Positions 26,018 to 34,854 of a DNA stretch of 64,000 nucleotides are shown in pieces. Position numbers and translations under genes: made by a program. Below the pieces are notes generated by a model. The model worked only from the letters and a program-made list of their open reading frames with translations. It did not search any database and was not told the DNA's origin. Numbering within the stretch: position 1 is the first letter of the stretch; each line of letters starts with the position of its first letter. The DNA is from Streptomyces marispadix (GTDB taxonomy: Bacteria > Actinomycetota > Actinomycetes > Streptomycetales > Streptomycetaceae): positions 5,122,501-5,186,500 of the forward strand of contig NZ_JAKWJU010000002.1 of assembly GCF_022524345.1 (NCBI RefSeq), read 5' to 3'.

Positions 26018-27184
26018 ATGCTGCGACTCGACGGTGTGACGGCCGGCTTCGGCGCCGGACACCGCGCACTGGACGGAGTGGACCTGGAAGTTGCCGACCA
26101 CGAGACGGTGTGCGTCCTCGGCCCCAGCGGTAGCGGCAAGTCGACGCTGCTGCGCGTCGTCGCGGGACTGCACGAGCCGGACTCGGGGCGGGTGCTGCTC
26201 TCCGGCCGCGACCAGTCGGGGGTGCCGCCCCATCGGCGCGGCGTGGGGCTGATGTTCCAGGACCACCAGCTCTTCCCACAGCGCGACGTGGGCGGCAACG
26301 TCGCCTTCGGCCTGCGCATGCGCGGCACGGGCGGTTCGGACAGTACGGATGGGACGGGCAGTACGGGTGGGGCGGCTAGGACGAGCGGTACGGGTCGAAC
26401 GGGCCGTAGCGGCACGGGAGTTCGCCGTGGCCGTGGCGCCGGGCGGCGCGAAGTGGACGCCCGCGTCGACGAACTGCTCGACCTCGTCGGCCTGCCCGGC
26501 GCCCGTGGCCGCGCCGTCAACTCGCTCTCCGGCGGCGAACAGCAACGCGTCGCCCTCGCCCGAGCGCTCGCACCGCAGCCGCGCCTGCTGATGCTGGACG
26601 AGCCACTCGGCCAGCTCGACCGGGGCCTGCGCGAACGCCTCGTCGTCGAACTCCGCGCGCTCTTCCGCCGGTTGCGTACGACCGTCCTCGCGGTCACACA
26701 CGACCAGGCCGAGGCGTTCGTGCTCGCCGACCGCGTCGTGGTGATGAAGGAGGGCCGCATCGCACAGGCGGGTACGCCGCTGGAGGTGTGGCTGCGGCCC
26801 GCTTCGGAGTTCGTCGCCCGCTTCCTCGGCTTCGACAACGTGGTCGACGCTACGGTCCACGGCGCCGCCGCCGAAACGCCGTGGGGCAAACTCCCCGTGG
26901 AGGACGGCACACCCGAGGGCCGCTGCCGACTGCTCGTACGTCCCGGCGCCGTGCGGCTGACCGAACCGGAGGACGGACTGCCCTGCACCGTGGAGGCGCG
27001 TACCTTCCGCGGTGGCGACGCCGCGGCGGTGACACTGCTGCTCAGCCCTGACAACGGCCCGCGTCTGGAAGCCACTTGCGCCCTGCGCGAGGCCCCGGAG
27101 CCCGGGGATCGCGTCGGGGTGACCTTTCCCGACGGGAGGGATGTGGTGCGGCTGGGGGCGGGCGGGGTGACGGATGACGGCTGA
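26018..27184 (+). CDS. thiQ: Thiamine ABC transporter ATP-binding protein
   Basis: The product is 388 residues. The ATG follows the thiP stop directly and GGAGAG is six bases upstream. Walker A is LGPSGSGKST, the Q-loop MFQDHQLF, the signature LSGGEQQR, Walker B LLMLDEP, and the H-loop is in VTHDQAEA. A TOBE-like C-terminal domain of about 120 residues makes it longer than E. coli ThiQ (about 230). Unusually, a Gly/Thr/Ser/Arg-rich segment of about 40 residues (26327-26455) is inserted between the Q-loop region and the signature, encoded by degenerate GGTACGGG-type repeats. It energises import with thiBP. Confidence 0.9.
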   Translation: MLRLDGVTAGFGAGHRALDGVDLEVADHETVCVLGPSGSGKSTLLRVVAGLHEPDSGRVLLSGRDQSGVPPHRRGVGLMFQDHQLFPQRDVGGNVAFGLRMRGTGGSDSTDGTGSTGGAARTSGTGRTGRSGTGVRRGRGAGRREVDARVDELLDLVGLPGARGRAVNSLSGGEQQRVALARALAPQPRLLMLDEPLGQLDRGLRERLVVELRALFRRLRTTVLAVTHDQAEAFVLADRVVVMKEGRIAQAGTPLEVWLRPASEFVARFLGFDNVVDATVHGAAAETPWGKLPVEDGTPEGRCRLLVRPGAVRLTEPEDGLPCTVEARTFRGGDAAAVTLLLSPDNGPRLEATCALREAPEPGDRVGVTFPDGRDVVRLGAGGVTDDG

Positions 27185-27189
27185 CAAAT

Positions 27190-27441
27190 GCCGTCATCTG
27201 TTATCTGTCATCCATCAGCCGTTATCCGTCAGTCGTCAGCTGATAGTCGTCAACTGATCGCTGTTAACTGAAAGTCGTCACCGGGAATTGGATAGCTGAT
27301 AGCCGTCAGCCGTCAGCCGTCAGCCGTCAGCCGTCAGCCGTCAGCCGTCAGCCGTCAGCCGTCAGCCGTCAGCCGTCAGCCGTCATCTGACATCCGTCAA
27401 CTGCTGTCTGTCCTCCGCCGGTTGTCATCCGACACCCGTCA
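27190..27441. repeat. 36-unit heptanucleotide repeat field
   Basis: Twelve perfect head-to-tail copies of GCCGTCA occupy 27302-27385. On the left (27190-27301, 16 units) and right (27386-27441, 8 units) the sequence stays in the same 7-bp register but with diverged units such as TCTGTCA, TCCGTCA, GTCGTCA and GCTGATA. The field fills the space between the ends of two convergent genes and is non-coding in any credible frame. The perfect core with decayed flanks looks like recent expansion within an old satellite. Confidence 0.93.
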
Positions 27442-27483
27442 CCATCCAGCCGCGACACGGCAACGCCCGACGCCCGACGCCCG

Positions 27484-28593
27484 TCAGCCCCCGTCCCCAC
27501 CACCCGCCAGCCGTGCCAGCGTCTGCGGCACCTCATCGACCGAGGCGGCCAGGGCGATACGCGAGGCCATCGGCCGCTCGCCCGCCAGCGCCTTCAGCAG
27601 CGGCCAGCACGGCAGCGTCCGCGTCCAGTGCTCCTCGTCCACCAGCACCATCGGGGTGGGAGCGCCGCGCGACTGGTAGTAGTTCGGCGTCGCGTTGTCG
27701 AAGATCTCCTGCACGGTGCCCGCGGCGCCCGGGAGGAAGACCACGCCCGCGTTCGAGCGTGCCAACAGCCCGTCCTCGCGCACCGCGTTGACGAAGTACT
27801 TCGCGATGTGCTGGGCGAACGCGTTCGGCGGCTCGTGCCCGTAGAACCAGGTAGGGATTCCCACGGACGCCCCGCCTCCGGGCCAGCCCTCCCGCACGGC
27901 GAAGGCAGCACGCGCCCACTCGCTCACCGACGCCTCGAAGTCCGGAGCCGTCGACAGCATCTCAAGCGCCTTCTCCAGCATGCCGTCGTGGAACGGCGCC
28001 GCGTACGCACCGAGGTTCGCCGCCTCCATCGCACCGGGGCCCCCGCCCGTCGCGACGGTGTGCCCGGCGCGGGCGAGGGCGCGTCCGAGCCGGGCCGCGC
28101 CCGCGTAGGCGTCGCTGCCGCGTGCGAGTCTGTGCCCGCCCATGACGCCGACCACCCTTGCGCCGACGAGCTGTTCGTCGAGGGCGTCGGAGATCGCGTC
28201 GTCGTGCACGGCGCGGAGCATCGAGGAGAAGACGTCGCCGTCGTTCTTCGTCCGCTGGAACCAGTGGTACGAGTGGGCGTCCGGCGTCCGCTCGTAGTCG
28301 CCGGCGGTGAGCCCGTCGAAGAGTTCGTCGGGAGAGTAGAGCCGTCCGCGGTACGGGTCGAACGGCAGGCCCGGCACGGGCGGAAAGACCAGCCCGCCGC
28401 TCTGCTGCACCCGCACGACCGACTCCGGGTCCATCGCACACCCGAGGAAGACGGCGCCCTCGGTCTCCGCCGAGGCGAGCGCCGTACCGCGTTCCCGCAG
28501 GTCCACCGACTGCACACGCCAGCCGCTGAGGCAGCCGGTCGCCTCCACGACGTCGTCGAACTCTTCGAGCGTCTCTATCTCGTGGTCGAGCAT
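27484..28593 (-). CDS. LOG family (TIGR00730-type) nucleotide-binding protein
   Basis: The product is 369 residues. The LOG/lysine-decarboxylase-like Rossmann fold appears in the second half: RVVGVMGGHRLARGS, GHTVATGGGPGAMEAAN and the PGGxGTxxE-type motif in the variant form VFLPGAAGTVQEIFD. The first 130 residues are an extra domain absent from short cytokinin-activating LOG proteins. Members with intact PGGxGTxxE hydrolyse nucleoside 5'-monophosphates. The AA substitution for GG leaves the activity uncertain. It is transcribed toward the heptad repeat field. A strong terminator separates it from the upstream ABC genes. Confidence 0.87.
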   Translation of the reverse strand: MLDHEIETLEEFDDVVEATGCLSGWRVQSVDLRERGTALASAETEGAVFLGCAMDPESVVRVQQSGGLVFPPVPGLPFDPYRGRLYSPDELFDGLTAGDYERTPDAHSYHWFQRTKNDGDVFSSMLRAVHDDAISDALDEQLVGARVVGVMGGHRLARGSDAYAGAARLGRALARAGHTVATGGGPGAMEAANLGAYAAPFHDGMLEKALEMLSTAPDFEASVSEWARAAFAVREGWPGGGASVGIPTWFYGHEPPNAFAQHIAKYFVNAVREDGLLARSNAGVVFLPGAAGTVQEIFDNATPNYYQSRGAPTPMVLVDEEHWTRTLPCWPLLKALAGERPMASRIALAASVDEVPQTLARLAGGGDGG

Positions 28594-28617
28594 CCCCTCA
28601 GCCTAGGCGCCGCACAG

Positions 28618-28656
28618 CGAAGGGCGGCCCGCTTACGGAAAGCGGACCGCCCTTCG
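28618..28656 (-). terminator. Hairpin terminator between the ABC exporter genes and the LOG gene
   Basis: CGAAGGGCGGCCCGCTT (28618-28634) and AAGCGGACCGCCCTTCG (28640-28656) form a 17-bp stem with one mismatch or wobble and a 5-nt loop. It lies after the end of the minus-strand ABC permease gene and 25 nt before the LOG start codon, so it should end the ABC transcript. Confidence 0.8.
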
Positions 28657-28764
28657 AGCCGGAGGGGCCGAGCCAGGCCACGGAGGACGACGCCCGATCA
28701 GGAGTAGCAGGATGCGCCCCGCAGCCCGACCGCCCGCCCGCCGAGTCGCCCGCCCGTCAGGACG

Positions 28765-30054
28765 TCACGACGTCAGCGGCAGCGCCGCGAGTTGACTCAC
28801 CGCCCAGGTCAGCGCCCCCATCACGGCACACACGACAACCGCACGCACCACCGCCGCCCCCCGCAGCAGCCGCCGCGGAGCGCCCAGCCTGACCAGTGCC
28901 GCGTTCGCCGGTCTGCGGGCCGCACGCGACTCCGCTGCCGCCGTCAGCGCGCTCGCGGTGACGCACACGACCACCAGCGCCGCGCCCAGCAGCGTCAACG
29001 GCCCGAACATGCGCGGCCCGTCCTGCGGGGAGGCGCCGTAGAGTTCGGCCGCCGCCAGCCCGGCGGCGGCCACCGCGCACAGCACGCCCAACGGCCTGCC
29101 GATGCGTGCGGACTCCTGCTGAAGCACCCGGCCCGCGAGCAGCCGTACGGCCCCCGGCCTGCCGACCGCCAGCAGCCGGCCGCAGAGCTGGGTGATCCCT
29201 GGGCCCGCCAGTACGAGACCGAGCGCGGCCAGCAGCCAGCCGCCCAGCACGCCGGGTGCGCTGTTGGACAGCACGGCCGACAGCGAGAGCGGCTTCGGCG
29301 AACGGCTCGCATACGTCTCCGTGGCCAGTCCGGCGGCCAGGCACGCGGCGCCCCAGGGAAGCGTGACCGATGCGGGCAGCGGTCCCGGAAGCACCCGGAA
29401 CGGCTGGCCTTCACCGGAGCCGTCGGCGTGGCCGTGCCGGACATCGGCACCGTTCGGCGGGGCTGCGTGCATGCCGCCTCCGCCTCCGCCTGCCGCCCCG
29501 GTACCGGCCGGAGCGCCCGCCGTGGCTCCGGCCACTGCGGGCAGCGCCGCCGGACGGGTCGCGACCGCCGCACCGCAAGCGGCCGTCAGCGGCGGTACGG
29601 CCAGCAGCACCACCGTCGCCGCCACCGGCAGCGGACGGTCCCCGGCGAGCATGCCCACCGCGGCCCCGTCGAACGGTGCCGCCGCCAACTGCCCGCGCAG
29701 ATGCAGATAGATCACCAGCGCCACGGCACTGCCCAGCAGCGCCGACATCGCGGTCGACACGGCCGCCAGCAGCGGGACACGTGCCGGGCCCACCCCGGCG
29801 GCGTCCAGCGCGGAACGCGACCGCGAACCCGGGTCGGTACGGGCGACCGCCGCCGCGAACTGCACGGTAGCCGCGAGAGGTACGAGACACCACACGAGCT
29901 GGACGAGCGAACCACCGGACCGGTGCGGATGAGCGAGGGCATGACTCAGCGCGGCGAGCAGAAGGAATCCCACGACGGACGTCGCGCACGCGACCAGCAG
30001 ACGGCGCAGCAGGGTCAGGGGGTGGCCCCCGCGGATCAGACGGAGAGCGAGCAC
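28765..30054 (-). CDS. FtsX-like ABC exporter permease
   Basis: The product is 429 residues from a GTG that overlaps the end of the ATPase gene by 19 nt. It begins LRLIRGGHPLTLLRRLLVACATSVVGFLL, typical of the FtsX/MacB permease class, and has roughly eight to ten hydrophobic segments. A Gly/Ala/His-rich loop (about 29410-29530, with MHAAPPNGADVRHGHADG) separates the halves. It should form an exporter with the adjacent ATPase; the substrate is unknown. No large extracellular MacB-type domain is visible. Confidence 0.82.
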   Translation of the reverse strand: MLALRLIRGGHPLTLLRRLLVACATSVVGFLLLAALSHALAHPHRSGGSLVQLVWCLVPLAATVQFAAAVARTDPGSRSRSALDAAGVGPARVPLLAAVSTAMSALLGSAVALVIYLHLRGQLAAAPFDGAAVGMLAGDRPLPVAATVVLLAVPPLTAACGAAVATRPAALPAVAGATAGAPAGTGAAGGGGGGMHAAPPNGADVRHGHADGSGEGQPFRVLPGPLPASVTLPWGAACLAAGLATETYASRSPKPLSLSAVLSNSAPGVLGGWLLAALGLVLAGPGITQLCGRLLAVGRPGAVRLLAGRVLQQESARIGRPLGVLCAVAAAGLAAAELYGASPQDGPRMFGPLTLLGAALVVVCVTASALTAAAESRAARRPANAALVRLGAPRRLLRGAAVVRAVVVCAVMGALTWAVSQLAALPLTS

Positions 30055-30944
30055 GCGGCACCCTTGGAGTCTTCGCCGTCCGAGTCGCCGTCGCCCGTGG
30101 CCATGCCCTTGCCACCGGCTGCGCCGCCCTCGCCGTCGCCTTCGGTTCCGTTGGGGCCGCTGCCTGGGCTGCCTGTGGCGCCGGGCCCGGCAGCGATCAG
30201 GCCGCCGCTCAGCCGTCCGTCGACGAGCGTGAGATTGCGGTCCGCGAGCGTCGGTCCTGCCGCGTCGGGCGACTGCGGGTCTCCCGGTGTCACCTTCGGC
30301 AGCATCACCGCCGGGTCGTGGGTGGTGAGCACCACCGTGATGTCGTGCGTACGGGCGGCGGTCGTCAACGTCCGCAGCACCTGGGCTCGTTCGGCCTGGT
30401 GCAGGGGAGCGGTGGGTTCGTCGGCGAAGACGATCGCGGGAGCGGGCGCGAGCGCGCGGGCGATGGCGACGCGCTGGCGCTGCGACTGCCGCAGCGCCGA
30501 AGGCCGTTTACGTGCGCACTCGCCCACGTCGAGCCGCTCCAGCCATTCGACGGCTGCCTTGCGGGCGGCGCGGGAGCCGGTGCCGTTCAGCAGCATCGGC
30601 AGCGCGGCGTTCTCCCACGCGGTGAGTTCGGGGATGAGCTGCGGCTTGCTGCCGACCCAGCCGAAGCGGTCGCGGCGCATCCGCTCGCGCGATGTGCGGG
30701 AGAGGGTGTGCACCGGCACGCTGTTGAACCAGATCTCGCCGTCGTGCGGGGCGAGTTGACCCGACAGGCAGCTCAGCAAGGTCGTCTTGCCGCTGCCGCG
30801 GGGTCCGGTGACGGAGACGATCTCTCCGGCGCGTACGCCGATCGATACGTCTTGCAGGGCGGGGGAACCGCCGTACGAGTAATGCAGTCCGCGTGCCCAT
30901 AGCACGTCGTTGTCCGGGGGTGCTGCCACTGAGGGCACCTCCAC
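30036..30944 (-). CDS. ABC transporter ATP-binding protein with non-canonical signature motif
   Basis: The product is 302 residues from a GTG start with AGAGGTGA upstream. Walker A is TGPRGSGKTT, the Q-loop region WVGSKPQLIPELT, Walker B AIVFADEPT, and the switch histidine is in LTTHDP. The position of the LSGGQ signature reads LRQSQRQRVAIARAL, and the D-loop reads APLHQAE, so the residues that contact ATP across the dimer are altered. About 65 C-terminal residues form a Gly/Asp/Ser-rich tail. It couples to the FtsX-like permease. It may be a weak or regulatory ATPase rather than a full exporter motor. Confidence 0.85.
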   Translation of the reverse strand: MEVPSVAAPPDNDVLWARGLHYSYGGSPALQDVSIGVRAGEIVSVTGPRGSGKTTLLSCLSGQLAPHDGEIWFNSVPVHTLSRTSRERMRRDRFGWVGSKPQLIPELTAWENAALPMLLNGTGSRAARKAAVEWLERLDVGECARKRPSALRQSQRQRVAIARALAPAPAIVFADEPTAPLHQAERAQVLRTLTTAARTHDITVVLTTHDPAVMLPKVTPGDPQSPDAAGPTLADRNLTLVDGRLSGGLIAAGPGATGSPGSGPNGTEGDGEGGAAGGKGMATGDGDSDGEDSKGAACSLSV

Positions 30945-31281
30945 TCACCTCTGCTGGTCCCTGCCGGGCCCTGTCCCACCAAAGGGTGAACAAGGGCCCG
31001 GGGCGGTCGGTCACAGGAACCGTAAGGAGAGCGGGGCGGCCATCGAGTGCCATCCGCCGGGGCGCGGCGCAGATTCCACCGAACGGGCCTCGCAGATGGC
31101 CCCGCCCGTTCGGCGCCCCGTTCGGTGCCCACTTCAGCGCCCTGCGAGGGGCCGCGTTCGCGTCCTGCCCGCGTCCTGCCGAGTCCTGTCCGGGTCCAGC
31201 GTGTGGTCTGGCCGTGGCCCGTTCGGGGGCCCCTACGAGATCCGCCCGCTGCTTCGTAAGGGGCGCCTCGCAGTCGGTGGT
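30945..31281. other. Gene-free gap upstream of the ABC ATPase gene
   Basis: These 337 nt lie between the ABC ATPase start and the end of the thiamine-diphosphate enzyme gene, both on the minus strand. Long frames cross it but have no coding character. GCCCCGTTC-like GC-rich blocks recur; I see no convincing terminator or promoter. It presumably contains the promoter of the ABC pair. Confidence 0.4.
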
Positions 31282-32947
31282 TCAGCCGTCGTCGCCCAGG
31301 TGTGTGGGGGCGAACATCCGTAGTTCCGCCGGGAGGACCACCACGGACGGCCCCGGTGCGGCGAGCGCCGAGGAGAGGTCGTCGCGCAGCCGTTCCGGGC
31401 AGGTGCGCACCGCGGGGACGCCGAACGACTCGGCGAGCGCGGCGAAGTCGGGCCGGGACAGTTCGGTGCCGGTCGTCTCGCCGAAGGACTCCGTCATGTA
31501 CGTACGGAGGATGCCGTAGCCGCCGTCGTCGACGATGAGCCAGGTCACGGGCAGGTCGTACTGGCGGGCGGTGGCGAGTTCGGCGATGGAGTACATCGCG
31601 CCGCCGTCGCCGGAGACCGCGAGGACCGGGGTGCTGCGCGCGGGGTCCGCGGCGGCGGCGCCGAGCGCGGGCGGGGAAGCCGTAGCCGAGGCCGCCCGCG
31701 CCCTGGGCGGAGTGCATGGCGCCCTCGCGGGGGTCGAAGGCCGACCACGCCCAGTACGCGAGGATCGTCATGTCCCAGAAGCTGGGCGAGGTGTCGGGGA
31801 GGGCGTCGCGCACAGAGCGGAGCAGGCGCTGTTCGAGATCCAGGCCCTGGGCGTCGATACGGGCCTTCACGCGTGCCAGCAGTGCCGCGGCCTCCTGCTC
31901 GGCGCGGCCCGCGGGGCGTGGCGTGACCGCGGCGGTGAGCGCTTCGAGTGCGGCGCGGGCGTCGGCGTGTATGCCCAGCGCGGGGTGGTTGGCCTCCAGT
32001 TTGCCCAGGTCGGCCTCGATATGGACGACCCGGCCGCGCGGCGCCAACGTGTAGTAGTTGGTGGACAGTTCGCCGAGTCCGGAGCCCACGACGAGCAGTA
32101 CGTCGGCGTCGGAGAGGAAGTCGGTGGTGTGCCGGTCCTCGACCCAGGAGCCGAGGGAGAGGCGGTGGCCGCAGGGGAAGGCGCCCTTGCCGCCGAAGGT
32201 GGTGGCGACGGGTGCGTCCAGGCGTTCCGCGAGGGCGAGGAGCTGTGACCGGGCGCCGGAGCGTACGACTCCGCCTCCGGCGAGCACCGCGGGTCGCTCC
32301 GCGGCATCGAGCAACCGGGCGGCGCGGGCGGTCAGTTCGGGACGCGGGGGCAGCGGACGTGGAGCGGCGGGGCCGTCGGCAGCGCCGAGCGACTCGGGCA
32401 CGGGCGCGTCCGTGTGCGCGAGGAGTACGTCCTGCGGGATCTCGACCCAGACGGGGCCGCTGGGCGCCTCCAGCGCCGCCGCCCATGCCGCCGCGAGCGC
32501 CGAGGGGATCTGCGAGACCGCCCGTACCGTGTGGACGGACTTCACGATGTCGCGGAACGAGCCTTGCTGGTCGCGGAGTTCGTGGAGATAACCCTTGCGT
32601 CCGCCGCCGAGGCCGGCGAGGGGCACCTGGCTGCTGATGCCCAGCACCGGCGCCGACGCCGCCGCGGACTCCTGGAGAGCGGCCAGCGACATCAGCGCGC
32701 CGGGTCCGGTGGAGACCAGCAGCGGTGTGACGGTGCCGGTGACGCGGGCGCAGGCGTCGGCGGCGAAGCCCGCGTTGTTCTCCATACGCAGTCCCACGTA
32801 CGACAGGGGGGAGCGGCGTACGGCGTCGAAGGCACCCAGAGCGTGCTGGCCCGGCAGTCCGAAGACGGTGCGGGCACCGAGGGCGGTGAGGGATTCGGCG
32901 ACGAGGTCTCCACCGGTGCGGGCTGCGGGTGCGGAAGCGGGAGCCAT
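31282..32947 (-). pseudogene. Thiamine-diphosphate-dependent enzyme (acetolactate-synthase-like) with one-base frameshift
   Basis: The first 400 residues or so are a good TPP-enzyme N-terminus and middle domain: VFGLPGQHALGAFDA, the catalytic-glutamate region RMENNAGFAADACARVTG, LLVSTGPGALMSLAAL and FGGKGAFPCGH. At LGYGFPA the frame breaks. The C-terminal TPP-binding domain (SGDGGAMYSIAELATA, WLIVDDGGYGILRT) continues in another frame to 31282. Removing one base from the GGG at about 31669-31671 restores a protein of about 554 residues. So this is either a real pseudogene or a sequencing error in a GC-rich run. Relatives decarboxylate 2-keto acids. A start at 32947 is weakly supported. Confidence 0.82.
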
Positions 32948-33070
32948 GCGGTAGGTCGCGCCTTTCGACGTGGTGGGCAGGGAACGTGAAGGTACTGGGA
33001 GTTGCAGCGGTACCGGGAATTGCTGAGGTTCTGGGACTCGCGCCGGGAGCGGCGGGTGCGGGGGCGTCCG

Positions 33071-34636
33071 TCAGACTCCGGCGGGAGCGCCCGTGCCCGG
33101 CTTGCCGCCCGCAGGGCCCGTGCCGTCCGCGCCGCCGGACCCTTCGCCGCTCGCGCCGACGCCCGGACCCGCGTCGGTGTGGCCCTCGCCCGCGAGCCGG
33201 GCACGCCATTCGGCCAGTACCGCCGGATCCGTCGGCTTCCCGGCGAGGCTCACCGCGACATACGTCAGCAGCGACGCCAACAGCCCGTAGTAGATGGCCT
33301 CGTTGGCGAGCACGCCCTTCCAGGCCATCATCGCCACGACCGTGGCGCCGCCCGCGGCCACGGCTCCGAGCGCGCCGTGCGCCGTGCCGCGCTTCCACAC
33401 CAGGCCGCCGAGGATGGGCACCAGCAGCCCGCCGACGAGCAGGTTGTACGCCACGGTCAGGGCCTCCACGACGTCGTTGAGCGCGATGGATATCGCCACG
33501 ACGGCCGCACCCATGACGAGGATGAACAGTCGGTTGCCGCGCACCTCGTCATGGCCTCCGTCACCGGTCGCGGACTCCGTTCCGGCCGATGACTCCGGCT
33601 TGGCGGGGGTGCGGCGCAGCCGCTTCCAGATGTCGTTGTTGGCGACGGTCGCGCAGGCGATCAGCGCGCCCGACGAGGTCGACATCACCGCGGAGAGGGC
33701 CGCCGCGAGCACGAGGCCCTTCACCCCGATCGGCAGCGCCTCGCCGACGATCGTGGCGAACGCCGCGTCGGGGCTGTCCAGTTTCGGGAAGAGCGCCTTG
33801 GCACTGGTGCCGATCACGGCGCCCGCTATCGCGTAGACGAGGCAGTAGACACCGGCGACCGCGCCGCCGTTGCGGGCGACGGTGTCGCTGCGCGCGGTGA
33901 ACACCCGCTGCCAGATGTCCTGTCCGATCAGCATGCCGAACGAGTAGATCAGCACGTAGGTGAAGACCGTCTGCACGCCGATGTTCATGGGCGAGAAGTA
34001 CTCGTCCGGAAGCTGCTCCCGCATTCCGTCGATGCCGCCGGCCTTCCACACGGCGATCGGCAGCAGCAGAAGCAGCACGCCCACGGACTTCACCACGAAC
34101 TGCGCCATGTCCGTCAGCGTGATCGACCACATCCCGCCGAGCGTCGAGTACGCGATGACGATGCCGCCGCCCAGCATGATCGCCAGCGTGCGGTCCAGGC
34201 CGAAGATGACGTCGAAGATGGTCGCGTAGGCGATGGTCGAGGTGACGGCGAGCATCAGCGTGTACGACCACATCACCGCGCCCGAGATCACCGATGACGA
34301 GCCGCCGTAGCGCAGGTCGAGCATCTGGCTGACCGTGTAGACCTTCAGCCGCGAGATGCGGGCGGAGAAGAACAGGCTCAGGGCCAGCAGTCCGAAGCCG
34401 ATCGTGAACACCAGCCAGGCGCCGGAGAGTCCGTACTGGTAGCCCAGGCCGACCCCGCCGATGGTCGAGGCGCCGCCGAGCACGATGGCGGCCATCGTGC
34501 CGGAGTAGAGGACGGGCCCCAGGCGGCGGCCCGCGACGAGGAAGTCGCTCTTGGACTTGGCGCGGCGCATGCCCCACCAGCCCACGGCGAGCATGCCCAC
34601 GAGATAGACGATGATCACTGCGTAGTCGACGGCCAT
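33071..34636 (-). CDS. Sodium:solute symporter family (SSF) transporter
   Basis: The product is 521 residues with GAGGAGC before the ATG. About thirteen membrane segments, and the SSF patterns GGASTIGGVGLGYQYGLS near the N-terminus and AALSAVMSTSSGALIACAT, where the sodium-site Ser/Thr pair lies, are present. The C-terminal 45 residues are a Gly/Pro-rich tail. SSF members import sugars, amino acids, carboxylates or polyamine-type amines with Na+. Its place next to the PucR gene and the TPP enzyme at the edge of a polyamine/GABA cluster suggests a nitrogen-compound or keto-acid substrate. Confidence 0.9.
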   Translation of the reverse strand: MAVDYAVIIVYLVGMLAVGWWGMRRAKSKSDFLVAGRRLGPVLYSGTMAAIVLGGASTIGGVGLGYQYGLSGAWLVFTIGFGLLALSLFFSARISRLKVYTVSQMLDLRYGGSSSVISGAVMWSYTLMLAVTSTIAYATIFDVIFGLDRTLAIMLGGGIVIAYSTLGGMWSITLTDMAQFVVKSVGVLLLLLPIAVWKAGGIDGMREQLPDEYFSPMNIGVQTVFTYVLIYSFGMLIGQDIWQRVFTARSDTVARNGGAVAGVYCLVYAIAGAVIGTSAKALFPKLDSPDAAFATIVGEALPIGVKGLVLAAALSAVMSTSSGALIACATVANNDIWKRLRRTPAKPESSAGTESATGDGGHDEVRGNRLFILVMGAAVVAISIALNDVVEALTVAYNLLVGGLLVPILGGLVWKRGTAHGALGAVAAGGATVVAMMAWKGVLANEAIYYGLLASLLTYVAVSLAGKPTDPAVLAEWRARLAGEGHTDAGPGVGASGEGSGGADGTGPAGGKPGTGAPAGV

Positions 34637-34658
34637 GAGCGCTCCTCGGGCCGGGCGT

Positions 34659-34700
34659 AGGGGAGAAGGAGGGGAGGGGGAGGGGAGGGGGAGCGGGTGG
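34659..34700 (+). other. G-rich tract with quadruplex potential in a divergent promoter region
   Basis: Between the symporter start (minus strand) and the PucR gene (plus strand) the plus strand has a nearly pure purine run with at least five G-runs of four or five separated by single A residues, followed by GGGTGGG. It meets the usual G4 pattern. It lies 23 nt from the symporter start codon, so it is in that gene's leader or promoter. Confidence 0.6.
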
Positions 34701-34854
34701 GTGTGAACACGGGGGACGGGGGTGTGCCCGAAAGCTGTGTGTGCTGGGGATCGAGCTGGAGCCTAGGTGCCGTCAAGGCGGCCGGGAAGTGTACGTTTCC
34801 TCCACCGCCACGGCCTCTGCTGTGGGAATCGTCCATCGTCCAGGAGCTTCGGGG

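Noticed and set aside
24686..27187. An 833-codon minus-strand open frame antisense to thiP and thiQ
   Set aside because: It is a GC-bias shadow: the plus-strand genes have clear family motifs and the antisense product is Arg/His/Gln-rich with no recognisable domain.
27302..27385. Possible CRISPR array
   Set aside because: Units are 7 bp and directly adjacent, with no spacers and no cas genes nearby.
30773..31660. Continuation of the thiamine-diphosphate enzyme frame past the break to 30773
   Set aside because: After the frameshift this frame is Arg/Pro/His-rich nonsense; the true C-terminal domain is in the other frame and ends at 31282.
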